This document shows, one piece after another, positions 35,260-43,233 of a stretch of 64,000 bases of DNA. A model generated the notes under the pieces. It searched no databases and had not been told where the DNA came from. It saw only the letters and a list, made by a program, of their open reading frames with translations. How positions within the stretch are numbered: the first letter of the stretch is position 1; each line of letters opens with the position of its first letter. Source of the stretch: Pseudoxanthomonas beigongshangi (GTDB lineage: Bacteria; Pseudomonadota; Gammaproteobacteria; Xanthomonadales; Xanthomonadaceae); assembly GCF_016820515.1 (NCBI RefSeq), contig NZ_JADHDV010000011.1, positions 80,903 through 144,902 of the forward strand, given 5' to 3'. Both the position numbers and the translations under genes were made by a program.

Positions 35260-36684
35260 TCAGCGCCGCAGCTTGCTGTGGCGGTGACCGTACAGGAAGT
35301 AGATCGCGAAACCGACCGCCGTCCAGACCGCCATCAGGAACCAGTTGTGCGCGGTCATCGCCGACAGCAGCGCCAGGCAGCACAGGATGCCCAGGGTGCA
35401 GATCAGCCAGGCGGCCGGAATCCGGAACGGGCGCGGCAGGTCGGGCTGGGTCCGGCGCAGGATCAGCACGCCCAGGCAGACCGCGGCGAAGGCGATCAGC
35501 GTACCCATCGAGGTCAGCTCGCCCAGCACGTCCAGCGGGAACAGCGCCGCCAGCAGGGCGATGCCGATGCCGGTGATGACGGTGTTGATGTGCGGGGTGC
35601 GGTACTCGGGATGGATCCTGGTGAACACCGGCGGCAGCAGGCCGTCGCGGGCCATGATCATGAAGATGCGCGGCTGGCCGATGATCATCACCAGCACCAC
35701 CGAGGACAGGCCGACCAGCGCGCCGATTTCCACCACCACGCGCAGCCAGCCCAGTTGCGGATGCGCGGCCACCGCGGTGACCACCGGTTCGTCGGTGCCC
35801 AGCAGGGTGTAGGGCACCAGTCCGGTCATGACCGCGGCCATCGCGATGTACAGCACCGTGCAGATGGCCAGCGACAGCAGCATGCCGACCGGCATGTCGC
35901 GTTGCGGACTATGCGACTCCTGCGCCGCCACCGAAACCGCCTCGAAGCCGATGTAGGCGAAGAACACCATCGAGGCGCCACGCAGCACGCCTTCCCAGCC
36001 GAACTTGCCGGGGCCTTCGTTGGCCGGGATGAAGGGCTGCCAGTTGGCCGGATCCACGTACTTCCAGCCGACCACGATGACCAGCACGATCAGGCCGCTC
36101 TTGAGCAGCACCATCGCCATGTTCATCGCCGAGGACTTGCGGATGCCGACGTAGCACAGCCAGGTCAGCAGCAGCACGATGGCGGCGGCGGGCAGGTTGG
36201 CGATGGCGCCGGTCGGTTGCAGCTTGGCGTCCAGCGGCGCGCTGACCAGCGCCGCGGGCAGGTGGATGTCGAAGTGTTCCAGCAGGCTGAGGAAATAGCC
36301 GGTCCAGCTGACCGCGACCGCCGAGGCCGAGACGCCATATTCCAGTACCAGCATCCAGCCGATGAACCAGGCCGCCAGTTCGCCGAGGGTGGCGTAGGTG
36401 TAGGTGTAGGCGCTGCCGGACACCGGCACCATCGCCGCGAACTCGGCATAGGCCAGCGCGCAGAAGGTGCAGCAAATCGCCGCCAGCACGAAGCTCAGCA
36501 TGATCGCCGGGCCGGCGTGGTTGGCCGCCGCCTGGCCGGTGATGACGAAGATGCCGCCGCCGATCACCGCGCCGATGCCCAGCGCGGTCAGGCCCCACGG
36601 TCCGAGGGTGCGGCGCAGGCTCAGGCCTTCGGCGTCGCTATGGCTGGCATGGGGGTGCTTGGTGGCCCAGAGTTGTCCGAACAT
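35260..36684 (-). CDS. APC-superfamily amino-acid permease, copy A
   Basis: A 474-residue amino-acid/polyamine/organocation transporter with twelve predicted membrane helices. The unwound first helix GIGAVIGGGIFVITGQAAANHAGP is the substrate-site signature; VFFAYIGFEAVSVAAQES in helix 6 is the other. The close similarity to the YhdG/CAT-type family suggests cationic or neutral amino acids, but the substrate is not decidable. Start at ATG 36684, one codon after a TTG. It is a paralogue of the gene just upstream (36801-38273); both keep the SHSDAEGLSLRRTL- or LKRTL-type entry and end in HSKLR, indicating tandem duplication. Confidence 0.9.
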   Translation of the reverse strand: MFGQLWATKHPHASHSDAEGLSLRRTLGPWGLTALGIGAVIGGGIFVITGQAAANHAGPAIMLSFVLAAICCTFCALAYAEFAAMVPVSGSAYTYTYATLGELAAWFIGWMLVLEYGVSASAVAVSWTGYFLSLLEHFDIHLPAALVSAPLDAKLQPTGAIANLPAAAIVLLLTWLCYVGIRKSSAMNMAMVLLKSGLIVLVIVVGWKYVDPANWQPFIPANEGPGKFGWEGVLRGASMVFFAYIGFEAVSVAAQESHSPQRDMPVGMLLSLAICTVLYIAMAAVMTGLVPYTLLGTDEPVVTAVAAHPQLGWLRVVVEIGALVGLSSVVLVMIIGQPRIFMIMARDGLLPPVFTRIHPEYRTPHINTVITGIGIALLAALFPLDVLGELTSMGTLIAFAAVCLGVLILRRTQPDLPRPFRIPAAWLICTLGILCCLALLSAMTAHNWFLMAVWTAVGFAIYFLYGHRHSKLRR

Positions 36685-36763
36685 CAATCCACTTCCAATC
36701 GTCGTTCCTCATCAAGACGTATGGACGGGCGATATCCCGGCCACCGTCATGATGCATGCAATG

Positions 36764-36789
36764 AAAAAGGCCGGCGCCGTGCGCCGGCC
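36764..36789 (-). terminator. Terminator after amino-acid permease copy B
   Basis: On the minus strand GGCCGGCGC-ACG-GCGCCGGCC forms a perfect 9-bp stem followed by five T, starting 11 bases after the permease stop. It separates the two paralogous permease genes into independent units. Confidence 0.85.
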
Positions 36790-36800
36790 CGTTCGGGCCC

Positions 36801-38273
36801 TCAGGCCTTCTGCCGCAGTTTGCTGTGGTGGTAGCCGTAGCTGAAATAGATCAGCAGGCCGAACACGGTCCAGCCGACGAAGATCGGCCAGTGCTCCACG
36901 AAGGGCTGCCAGAACAGATACAGGCAGGCGAGCGCGCCCACGGGGCAGATGATGTTCGCCAGCGGCACGCGGAACGGGCGCGGCAGTTCGGGGCGGGTAT
37001 AGCGTAGTACCAGCACGCCGATGCAGACGGTGGCAAAGGCCAGCAGGGTGCCCATCGACACCAGCTCGCCCAGCACGTTGAGCGGCATCAGGCCGGCCAG
37101 GATGGCGGCGAGCACGCCGACGATGATCGTGCCGACGTAGGGCGTGCGGAACTTGGGATGGACCTTGCCGAACAGCTTCGGCATCAGGCCGTCCTTGGAC
37201 ATGCTGTAGAAGATGCGCGGCTGCGCCATCAGCATCACCAGGATCACCGAGGACAGGCCGGCGATGGCGCCGATTTCCACCGCGGTCTTCAGCCACGACA
37301 GATCCGGGAACGCTTCCAGCGCGGTCGCCACCGGCTTGGGCGTGCCCAGCAGGCTGTAGTGGGTCATGCCGGTCAGCACCGCGCACACCACGATGTAGAT
37401 GACCGTGCAGATCGCCAGCGAGCCGAGAATGCCGATCGGCATGTCGCGCTGCGGGTTCTTGGCCTCGCCGGCGGCGGTGGAGACCGCGTCGAAACCGATG
37501 TAGGCGAAGAACACGATCGCCGCGGCGCGGGTCACGCCCTCGAAGCCGAACTTGCCCGGGCCTTCGTTCGGCGGAATGAACGGGGTCCAGTTGGCCGGAT
37601 CGATGTGCTGCAGGCCGAAACCGACGAACAGGCAGATGACGGTGACCTTGATCGCCACCACGATCGCATTGACGAACGCGGACTGGGTGATGCCGACGTA
37701 GCAAAGGCCGCTGATGGCGGCGACGATCAGGATCGCCGGCAGGTTGAACAGGCTGCCGGTGGAAACGAAGTCGGTGCCGTTCCAGTCGATCGGCGCCTGG
37801 GTGAGCTGCATCGGGAAAGGCAGGTGCAGCGTGGTGGTGATGAAGCTGACCAGGTAACCCGACCAGCCCACCGCGACGGTGGAGGAGGCGAACAGGTACT
37901 CCAGCACCAGGCACCAGCCGATGAACCAGGCGACGAATTCGCCCAGGGTGGCATAGGAGTAGGAATAGGCGCTGCCCGACACCGGCATCAGCGCGGCGAA
38001 TTCGGCATAGCACAGGCCGGCCAGGGCGCAGGCGAAACCGGCCAGCACGAAGCTCAGCATGATGGCCGGACCGGCATGGTTGGCCGCCGCCTGGCCGGTG
38101 AGCACGAAGATGCCCGCGCCGATGACCGCACCGACGCCCAGCATGGTCAGGTGCTTCGCTGTCAGGGTCCGTTTGAGGGTGGCCTCGCCATCGAGGCTGC
38201 CTTCGAAGGGTTCACCGGCATCCACATGGCCGGCCGGTTCGACCGGCTTGACCCTGAACAAAGATTTGAGCAT
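36801..38273 (-). CDS. APC-superfamily amino-acid permease, copy B
   Basis: A 490-residue permease with twelve predicted helices. The substrate-site helices are GVGAVIGAGIFVLTGQAAANHAGP and VFFAYIGFDAVSTAAGEA. Start at ATG 38273 (MLKSLFRVKP) with GGGGAAG eight bases ahead; a longer in-frame version starting at 38321 is less likely. Across the length it aligns with copy A, e.g. FIPPNEGPGKFGFEGV versus FIPANEGPGKFGWEGV. A 40-residue hydrophilic N-terminus (VEPAGHVDAGEPFEGSLDGE) differs from copy A. Substrate unknown within the cationic/neutral amino-acid group. Confidence 0.9.
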   Translation of the reverse strand: MLKSLFRVKPVEPAGHVDAGEPFEGSLDGEATLKRTLTAKHLTMLGVGAVIGAGIFVLTGQAAANHAGPAIMLSFVLAGFACALAGLCYAEFAALMPVSGSAYSYSYATLGEFVAWFIGWCLVLEYLFASSTVAVGWSGYLVSFITTTLHLPFPMQLTQAPIDWNGTDFVSTGSLFNLPAILIVAAISGLCYVGITQSAFVNAIVVAIKVTVICLFVGFGLQHIDPANWTPFIPPNEGPGKFGFEGVTRAAAIVFFAYIGFDAVSTAAGEAKNPQRDMPIGILGSLAICTVIYIVVCAVLTGMTHYSLLGTPKPVATALEAFPDLSWLKTAVEIGAIAGLSSVILVMLMAQPRIFYSMSKDGLMPKLFGKVHPKFRTPYVGTIIVGVLAAILAGLMPLNVLGELVSMGTLLAFATVCIGVLVLRYTRPELPRPFRVPLANIICPVGALACLYLFWQPFVEHWPIFVGWTVFGLLIYFSYGYHHSKLRQKA

Positions 38274-38419
38274 TCGCGACTTCCCCGGAGTTGGCGACCG
38301 GTCTTGGCCGGTGCCTGTCATTTGGCGGTCACGGGTGTGTGGGTCACCCGCACGGAAGCGCTGTACCTTGCCAAAGCGAGCCGGGGATCACAAGCGCGGA
38401 TGCAGCACGGGGAGGGATA

Positions 38420-39019
38420 ATGGCGGCGAGCATCATTCTCCGCATAACTGAACAGGGCAGGCGCGTGTTTGAATCACCGTTGATGGAACAATTGCAGGTC
38501 TATCGGGCGCGCTGGCCCGAGGAGGCCGCGGTCGTGGAGGACTTCCTCGAACTGCTGGCGGATTCGCGCAATCCGTTCCTGCGCGAACGCCTGGAGGGGC
38601 ATTTCACCGGCGGCGCCTGGCTGGTCAGCGCCGACGGCCGGCGCACCCTGCTGACCCACCACCGCAAGCTGGCGCGCTGGCTGCAACTGGGCGGCCATGC
38701 CGACGGCGACACCGACATGGGCCAGGTCGCGCTGAAGGAAGCCGAGGAGGAATCCGGCTTGCCGGATCTGAAGCTGGACGACACCGCCATCTTCGATCTG
38801 GACCGGCACTGGATTCCGGAACGCAAGGATGTGCCGGGACACTGGCACTACGACGTCCGCTACGTGATTCGCGCCGGCGCGGACGAACGCTACGTGGTTA
38901 GCGAGGAATCGCTGGACCTGGCTTGGCGCGAGATCGCGCCGATCGCCGACGAGCCCGACGAATCGCTAAGCCGGATGGCGCGCAAGTGGCTCGCCGCCCA
39001 GGCGCAGGCCGGGGCCTGA
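38420..39019 (+). CDS. NUDIX hydrolase
   Basis: A 199-residue NUDIX-fold protein. The Nudix box is GHADGDTDMGQVALKEAEEESGL (about residues 93-115): the catalytic KEAEEESGL fits REUXEEXGU with Lys for Arg, while the upstream glutamate of the GX5E part is replaced by Asp. An N-terminal helical region (MEQLQVYRARWPEEAAVVEDFLELLADS) precedes it. The substrate, probably a nucleoside diphosphate derivative, is unknown. Start at ATG 38420 is supported by GGAGG eight bases ahead. It is divergent from permease copy B. Confidence 0.82.
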   Translation: MAASIILRITEQGRRVFESPLMEQLQVYRARWPEEAAVVEDFLELLADSRNPFLRERLEGHFTGGAWLVSADGRRTLLTHHRKLARWLQLGGHADGDTDMGQVALKEAEEESGLPDLKLDDTAIFDLDRHWIPERKDVPGHWHYDVRYVIRAGADERYVVSEESLDLAWREIAPIADEPDESLSRMARKWLAAQAQAGA

Positions 39020-39108
39020 TCGACCGTTGACGATTGAATCGCGCGTCGCGGCCTGGACGCGCGGCCGATGGTTTTGCCGGGAGACATCGGTGGTGGAAGG
39101 CCCCGCGC

Positions 39109-39792
39109 TCAGCTGCGCGCCACCACCTCGTCGATATGCCGCAGCAGATCGGCCGGATCCTCGTAGACACGGAACGCGCCCGAGCGCTCCAGTTCCTCCT
39201 GGCCGTAGCCACCGGACAGCAGGCCCACGCCAAGCGCGCGGGCGCGCTGGGCGGCCAGCATGTCCCAGATGCTGTCGCCGATCACCAGCGAGCGGGTGAT
39301 GTCCACGCCCAGCCGATCGGCGGCGGCGATGAACAGATCCGGATCCGGTTTGGCATGGCGCACCAGATCGCGGGTGATCACCGGCACCTGCGCCGGATCC
39401 ACCCCCAGTGCATGCAGGTTGTGCGCGGCGGTCTCCATCCGGCCGCTGGTGGCGATGCCCCAGGGGATGCCCTGTTCGGTCAGGAACGCCAGCAATTCGC
39501 GCGCGCCCGGCAGAGGCTGCACCGCGCGCTGTTCCGATTGCCGCGAATACGCCTCGGCGTGCCAGCGGCGCAGGCGATCCAGCCGATCCTCGGTGATGTC
39601 CAGGCCGGTCTCGCGCAGCAGGATGTGGGTGAACAGGCCGCCGCTCATGCCGATCTTGCGATGAATCCGCCACACCGACAGATCCACGCCCTCGCGATCG
39701 AGGGCTTCCTTCCACGCCAGCACGTGCTGGTAGACGCTGTCCACCAGCGTGCCATCGAGATCGAACAGGAATGCGGTATCCGCGCGGGCCAT
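39109..39792 (-). CDS. HAD-family phosphatase (beta-phosphoglucomutase/phosphoglycolate-phosphatase-like)
   Basis: A 227-residue HAD hydrolase. Motif I FLFDLDGTLVDSVYQHVLAW near residue 8 has both aspartates, motif II is GIATSGRMETAA near residue 110, motif III a lysine in RHAKPDPDLFIAAA near residue 147, and motif IV VIGDSIWDMLAA near residue 172. A helical cap lies at residues 20-90. The specific substrate is not clear; phosphoglycolate or sugar phosphates are typical. It lies 86 bp downstream of serA on the same strand, so it may be part of that unit, and serine-pathway phosphatase activity is conceivable but SerB proteins look different. Confidence 0.85.
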   Translation of the reverse strand: MARADTAFLFDLDGTLVDSVYQHVLAWKEALDREGVDLSVWRIHRKIGMSGGLFTHILLRETGLDITEDRLDRLRRWHAEAYSRQSEQRAVQPLPGARELLAFLTEQGIPWGIATSGRMETAAHNLHALGVDPAQVPVITRDLVRHAKPDPDLFIAAADRLGVDITRSLVIGDSIWDMLAAQRARALGVGLLSGGYGQEELERSGAFRVYEDPADLLRHIDEVVARS

Positions 39793-39878
39793 CGTTTTTC
39801 TCCTCCGGAAACGTTGCGAGCGGCCAGTAGCCGCTTCAAAACGATGCGGGCGGCCAGTGGCCGCCCGCGGGAATGAAC

Positions 39879-41120
39879 TCAGTACAGGATGCGCGTCCGC
39901 AAGGTACCGGGAATCGCCGACAGCGCGTCCTTCAACTCGGCGCTCTGCTCCTCGGTCGCGGTGACGTCGATCACCACGTAGCCGACCTTGGGATCGGTGC
40001 GCAGGAACTGGCCGTCGATGTTGACGTTGTGCTTGCTGAAGATTTCGTTGATCTGCGACAGCACGCCCGGCACATTGCGGTGGATATGCAGGATCCGGCG
40101 ACTGCCGTCGTGGCCGGGCAACGTGACCTCGGGGAAGTTGACCGCCGACAGGGTCGATCCGTTGTCGCTGTAGCGCACCAGCTTGGCCGCCACTTCCACG
40201 CCGATATTGTCCTGCGCTTCCAGCGTGCTGCCGCCGACGTGCGGGGTCAGGATCACGTTGTCGATACCGCGCAGCGGCGATTCAAAGGCCTCCGCATTGC
40301 CCTTGGGTTCGACCGGGAAGACGTCCACCGCCGCGCCGCCGACCGCGCCGGACCTCAATGCCGCGGTCAGCGCATCGATGTCGACCACGGTGCCGCGCGA
40401 GGCGTTGATCAGGTGCGCGCCGTGTTTCATCTTCGCGATCTGCGTGGCGCCGAACATGCCCTGGGTCGCGGCGGTCTCCGGCACGTGCAGGGTCACCACG
40501 TCGCTGCGCGCAAGCAGATCGTCCAGGCTGGTGGCAGAGCGCGCGTTGCCCAGCGAGAGCTTGGTTTCGATGTCGTGGAAGATCACGTTCATGCCGATCG
40601 CCTCGGCCAGCACGCCCACCTGGGTGCCGATATGGCCATAGCCGATGATGCCGAGCGTCTTGCCGCGCGCCTCGTGGCTGCCGGCGGCCGACTTGGACCA
40701 GCCGCCGCGATGGCATTCGGCGTTCTTCTGCGGGATGCCGCGCATCAGCATGATCGCCTGCGCGATCACCAGCTCGGCCACGCTGCGGGTATTGGAATAG
40801 GGCGCGTTGAACACCGGGATGCCGGCCAGCTCGGCCGCTTCCAGATCCACCTGGTTGGTGCCGATGCAGAAGCAGCCCACCGCGATCAACCGGCGCGCAT
40901 GCGACAGCACGTCCCCGGTCAGGTGGGTGCGCGAACGGATGCCGATGATGTGGGCCTCGGCGATGCGCTGCTTGAGCTCGTCCTCCGACAGCGACTTGTC
41001 GTGGAAATCGATCTGCGTGTATCCGGCGGCGCGGAAGGTTTCCACGGCGGTCTGGCTCACTCCCTCCAGCAACAGCACGCGGATGTCCTGCTTCGGATAG
41101 GAGGTCTTCTTGGTCGACAT
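39879..41120 (-). CDS. serA: D-3-phosphoglycerate dehydrogenase
   Basis: A 413-residue NAD-dependent 2-hydroxyacid dehydrogenase making phosphohydroxypyruvate, the first step of serine synthesis. The Rossmann loop is GIIGYGHIGTQVGVLAE near residue 158, catalytic Arg in NASRGTVVDIDAL near residue 238, the His in LTPHVGGSTLEAQDNIG near residue 290; a C-terminal ACT domain (about 340-413, VLSQINEIFSKHNVNI) senses serine in the E. coli type. Length matches E. coli SerA (410). It is divergent from a D-2-hydroxyglutarate-dehydrogenase-like gene 186 bp away, an arrangement with metabolic meaning because SerA also reduces 2-oxoglutarate. Confidence 0.95.
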   Translation of the reverse strand: MSTKKTSYPKQDIRVLLLEGVSQTAVETFRAAGYTQIDFHDKSLSEDELKQRIAEAHIIGIRSRTHLTGDVLSHARRLIAVGCFCIGTNQVDLEAAELAGIPVFNAPYSNTRSVAELVIAQAIMLMRGIPQKNAECHRGGWSKSAAGSHEARGKTLGIIGYGHIGTQVGVLAEAIGMNVIFHDIETKLSLGNARSATSLDDLLARSDVVTLHVPETAATQGMFGATQIAKMKHGAHLINASRGTVVDIDALTAALRSGAVGGAAVDVFPVEPKGNAEAFESPLRGIDNVILTPHVGGSTLEAQDNIGVEVAAKLVRYSDNGSTLSAVNFPEVTLPGHDGSRRILHIHRNVPGVLSQINEIFSKHNVNIDGQFLRTDPKVGYVVIDVTATEEQSAELKDALSAIPGTLRTRILY

Positions 41121-41306
41121 TGCGGCGGGCGCGAGGTGGCGGGGAAGGGCTTTCCACTATGCCAGAAGCGGCGCGCCTTTGCTGCATCGCCACATGCCCC
41201 GGAACGCTGGTTCCCAAATGGTTTCGGCTGCAACCGGCGCGCCGTCTGGACGCGCCGCAGCATCGCTGGCACGCTGGCGTTCCCCCGATGCCGTCCGTAC
41301 GAATCA

Positions 41307-42698
41307 ATGACCGATCCGCGTTTGCAGGCGCTGCAGCAGGCCGTGCCCGAGTTGCGCCTGACCACCGAAGCCGCCGAGCTGGAACATTACGGCCGCGACT
41401 GGACCCGCCGCTGGACGCCGGCGCCGCTGGCGATCGCGCTGCCGGCCACAGTGGAGGAAGTGCAGGCCATCGTGCGCTGGGCCAACGAAAACGGCGTGGC
41501 GGTGGTGCCGTCCGGCGGCCGCACCGGCCTGTCCGGCGGCGCGGTGGCGGCCAACGGCGAACTGGTGCTCAGCCTGGAGCGGATGAACAAGGTGCTGGCC
41601 TTCGACGCGGTCGATCGGACCCTGACGGTGCAGCCGGGCATGGCGCTGGAGGCGGTGCATAACGTTGCCCGCGAACACGGACTGGTCTACCCGGTCGATT
41701 TCGCCGCGCGCGGTTCCTGTTCGATCGGCGGCAACATCGCCACCAACGCCGGCGGCATCCGGGTCATCCGTTACGGCAACACCCGCGAATGGATCGCCGG
41801 CCTCAAGCTGGTGACCGGCACCGGCGAATTGCTGGATCTCAATCGCGGGCTGATCAAGAACTCCAGCGGCTACGATCTGCGCCAGCTCGTCATCGGCTCG
41901 GAGGGCACCCTGGGCGTCGTGGTCGAGGCCACCCTGCGGCTGACCGACCCGCCGCCGCCGACCAACGTGATGCTGCTGGCGCTGCCCTCGTTCGAGGTGC
42001 TGATGCGGGTGTTCGCCGAGTTCCGCGCGCGCCTGCAACTGGAAGCCTTCGAGTTCTTCACCGAGCGGGCGCTCGAGCACGTGCTGGCGCACGGCGCGCA
42101 GCCGCCGTTCGCGGAAGTCCATCCCTATTACGTGGTCACCGAATTCGCGATCGGCGACGAGGCGAAGGAAACGGCGGCGATGGCCGCGTTCGAGGCCTGC
42201 CTGGAGCAGGGCTGGGTCAGCGACGGCGTGATCAGCCAGAGCGACGCCCAGGCCGCCCAGCTGTGGCGCCTGCGCGAGGGCATCACCGAGGCGCTGGCGC
42301 GCTACAAGCCGTACAAGAACGACGTGTCGGTGCGGATTTCGGCGATGCCGGCGTTCCTGGCCGAGACCCAGGCGCTGCTGGGCGATGCCTACCCGGATTT
42401 CGAGGTGGTCTGGTTCGGCCACATCGGCGACGGCAACCTGCACATCAACGTGCTCAAGCCCGATGGCCTGGACGATGCCGAATTCGTCCGCCAGTGCGAA
42501 CACGTGACCAAGCTCCTGGCGGCCTCGCTGCGGCGGCACGGCGGCAGCATTTCCGCCGAGCATGGCATCGGCCTGGTCAAGAAGCCCTACCTGGACAGCA
42601 CGCGCGGCGCCGCGGAAATCGTGGTGATGCGCGGGATCAAGCGGGTGCTGGATCCGAACGGGCTGATGAACCCGGGCAAGCTGTTCGACCCGGACTGA
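41307..42698 (+). CDS. FAD-linked oxidoreductase, probable D-2-hydroxyglutarate dehydrogenase
   Basis: A 463-residue flavoprotein of the GlcD/D-lactate dehydrogenase family. The PCMH-type FAD-binding domain (about 35-215) has VAVVPSGGRTGLSGGAVA, GSCSIGGNIATNAGG and LIKNSSGYDLRQLVIGSEGTLG; the C-terminal domain has the metal-binding WFGHIGDGNLHINVL near residue 372 and a SISAEHGIGLVKKPYL histidine/lysine motif near residue 416. Candidates are D-2-hydroxyglutarate, D-lactate and glycolate dehydrogenases. Divergence from serA favours D-2-hydroxyglutarate dehydrogenase, as in Pseudomonas stutzeri, where the two are coupled. Start at ATG 41307 (MTDPRLQAL). No electron-transfer partner genes lie next to it. 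Confidence 0.85.
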   Translation: MTDPRLQALQQAVPELRLTTEAAELEHYGRDWTRRWTPAPLAIALPATVEEVQAIVRWANENGVAVVPSGGRTGLSGGAVAANGELVLSLERMNKVLAFDAVDRTLTVQPGMALEAVHNVAREHGLVYPVDFAARGSCSIGGNIATNAGGIRVIRYGNTREWIAGLKLVTGTGELLDLNRGLIKNSSGYDLRQLVIGSEGTLGVVVEATLRLTDPPPPTNVMLLALPSFEVLMRVFAEFRARLQLEAFEFFTERALEHVLAHGAQPPFAEVHPYYVVTEFAIGDEAKETAAMAAFEACLEQGWVSDGVISQSDAQAAQLWRLREGITEALARYKPYKNDVSVRISAMPAFLAETQALLGDAYPDFEVVWFGHIGDGNLHINVLKPDGLDDAEFVRQCEHVTKLLAASLRRHGGSISAEHGIGLVKKPYLDSTRGAAEIVVMRGIKRVLDPNGLMNPGKLFDPD

Positions 42699-42712
42699 CG
42701 GAACCTGCTTTT

Positions 42713-42860
42713 GTAGGAGCGACGTTAGTCGCGACCGTGCAAGGTCGGGGCAAGCGCGGTCGGCATTCAAGCGGGAAGGTCCGGGTCAAGGTCCATGAGG
42801 ACCGATCCCGGCTTGGGGTGCCGGCCCGGACGACACGGTCGCGACTGACGTCGCTCCTAC
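42713..42860. repeat. Inverted pair of GTAGGAGCGACG-type REP elements
   Basis: Two 27-bp arms at 42713-42739 and 42834-42860 are inverted copies with 26 of 27 bases matching. Each begins GTAGGAGCGACGT(T/C)AGTCG and is itself a small palindrome (GCGAC/GTCGC). Together they could make a large hairpin around a 94-bp middle. It is a second REP family, distinct from the GTAGAGC elements, though it too begins with GTAG. It fills the gap between the flavoprotein and DUF2388 genes. Confidence 0.88.
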
Positions 42861-42933
42861 AAGGAGGGATTCAGGCGATTCGGGAGATTTGCGGTAGTCT
42901 TTGCCAACCCCTGATTCGAGTGTCTTTCCGCGC

Positions 42934-43233
42934 ATGAAACGCCTGCTTGTCGCCAGCGCGCTGCTGGTCCTTTCGATTCCCGCTTTCGCCGGCAGCTTCG
43001 CCGGTTCCTCCGCCGGCGCCTCCTCGGCCGGTTCCTCCGCCTCGTCGGGCAGTTCCTCCGGCGACGACAAGGTGGTGCTGCAAGCCCGTGACGACGCCGC
43101 CAGCTTCGTGGCCAGCGAAGGCCGCATCCGCGGCGCGCGCCTGGAAGCTGCGCTGCGGCACCTGCGCGAACGCGACACGAACGCGCGCGAGGCCAGCGAC
43201 ATGGCCCTGGCGCAGGCCATCCTGGCGCTGTGA
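42934..43233 (+). CDS. DUF2388 small exported protein
   Basis: A 99-residue protein with a signal peptide (MKRLLVASALLVLSIPAFAG), a low-complexity Ser/Gly/Ala linker (residues 20-42) and the conserved DUF2388 core DDKVVLQARDDAASFVASEGRIRGARLEAALRHLR, ending ASDMALAQAILAL. The family is known from Pseudomonas with no known function. Its TGA overlaps the GTG start of the DUF4105 gene (GTGA), so the two are co-translated. The open frame upstream of the ATG at 42934 has no good start. Probably periplasmic. Confidence 0.85.
   Translation: MKRLLVASALLVLSIPAFAGSFAGSSAGASSAGSSASSGSSSGDDKVVLQARDDAASFVASEGRIRGARLEAALRHLRERDTNAREASDMALAQAILAL

Noticed and set aside
38273..38321. A 16-residue N-terminal extension of permease copy B
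   Set aside because: The ATG at 38273 has a good GGGGAAG site at the right distance; the extension has no membrane or family feature.
41268..41286. A second sigma-54-like sequence (TGGCACGCTGGCG) upstream of the flavoprotein gene
   Set aside because: The -24 half fits, but no GC lies at the required 10-base distance in a TTGC context.
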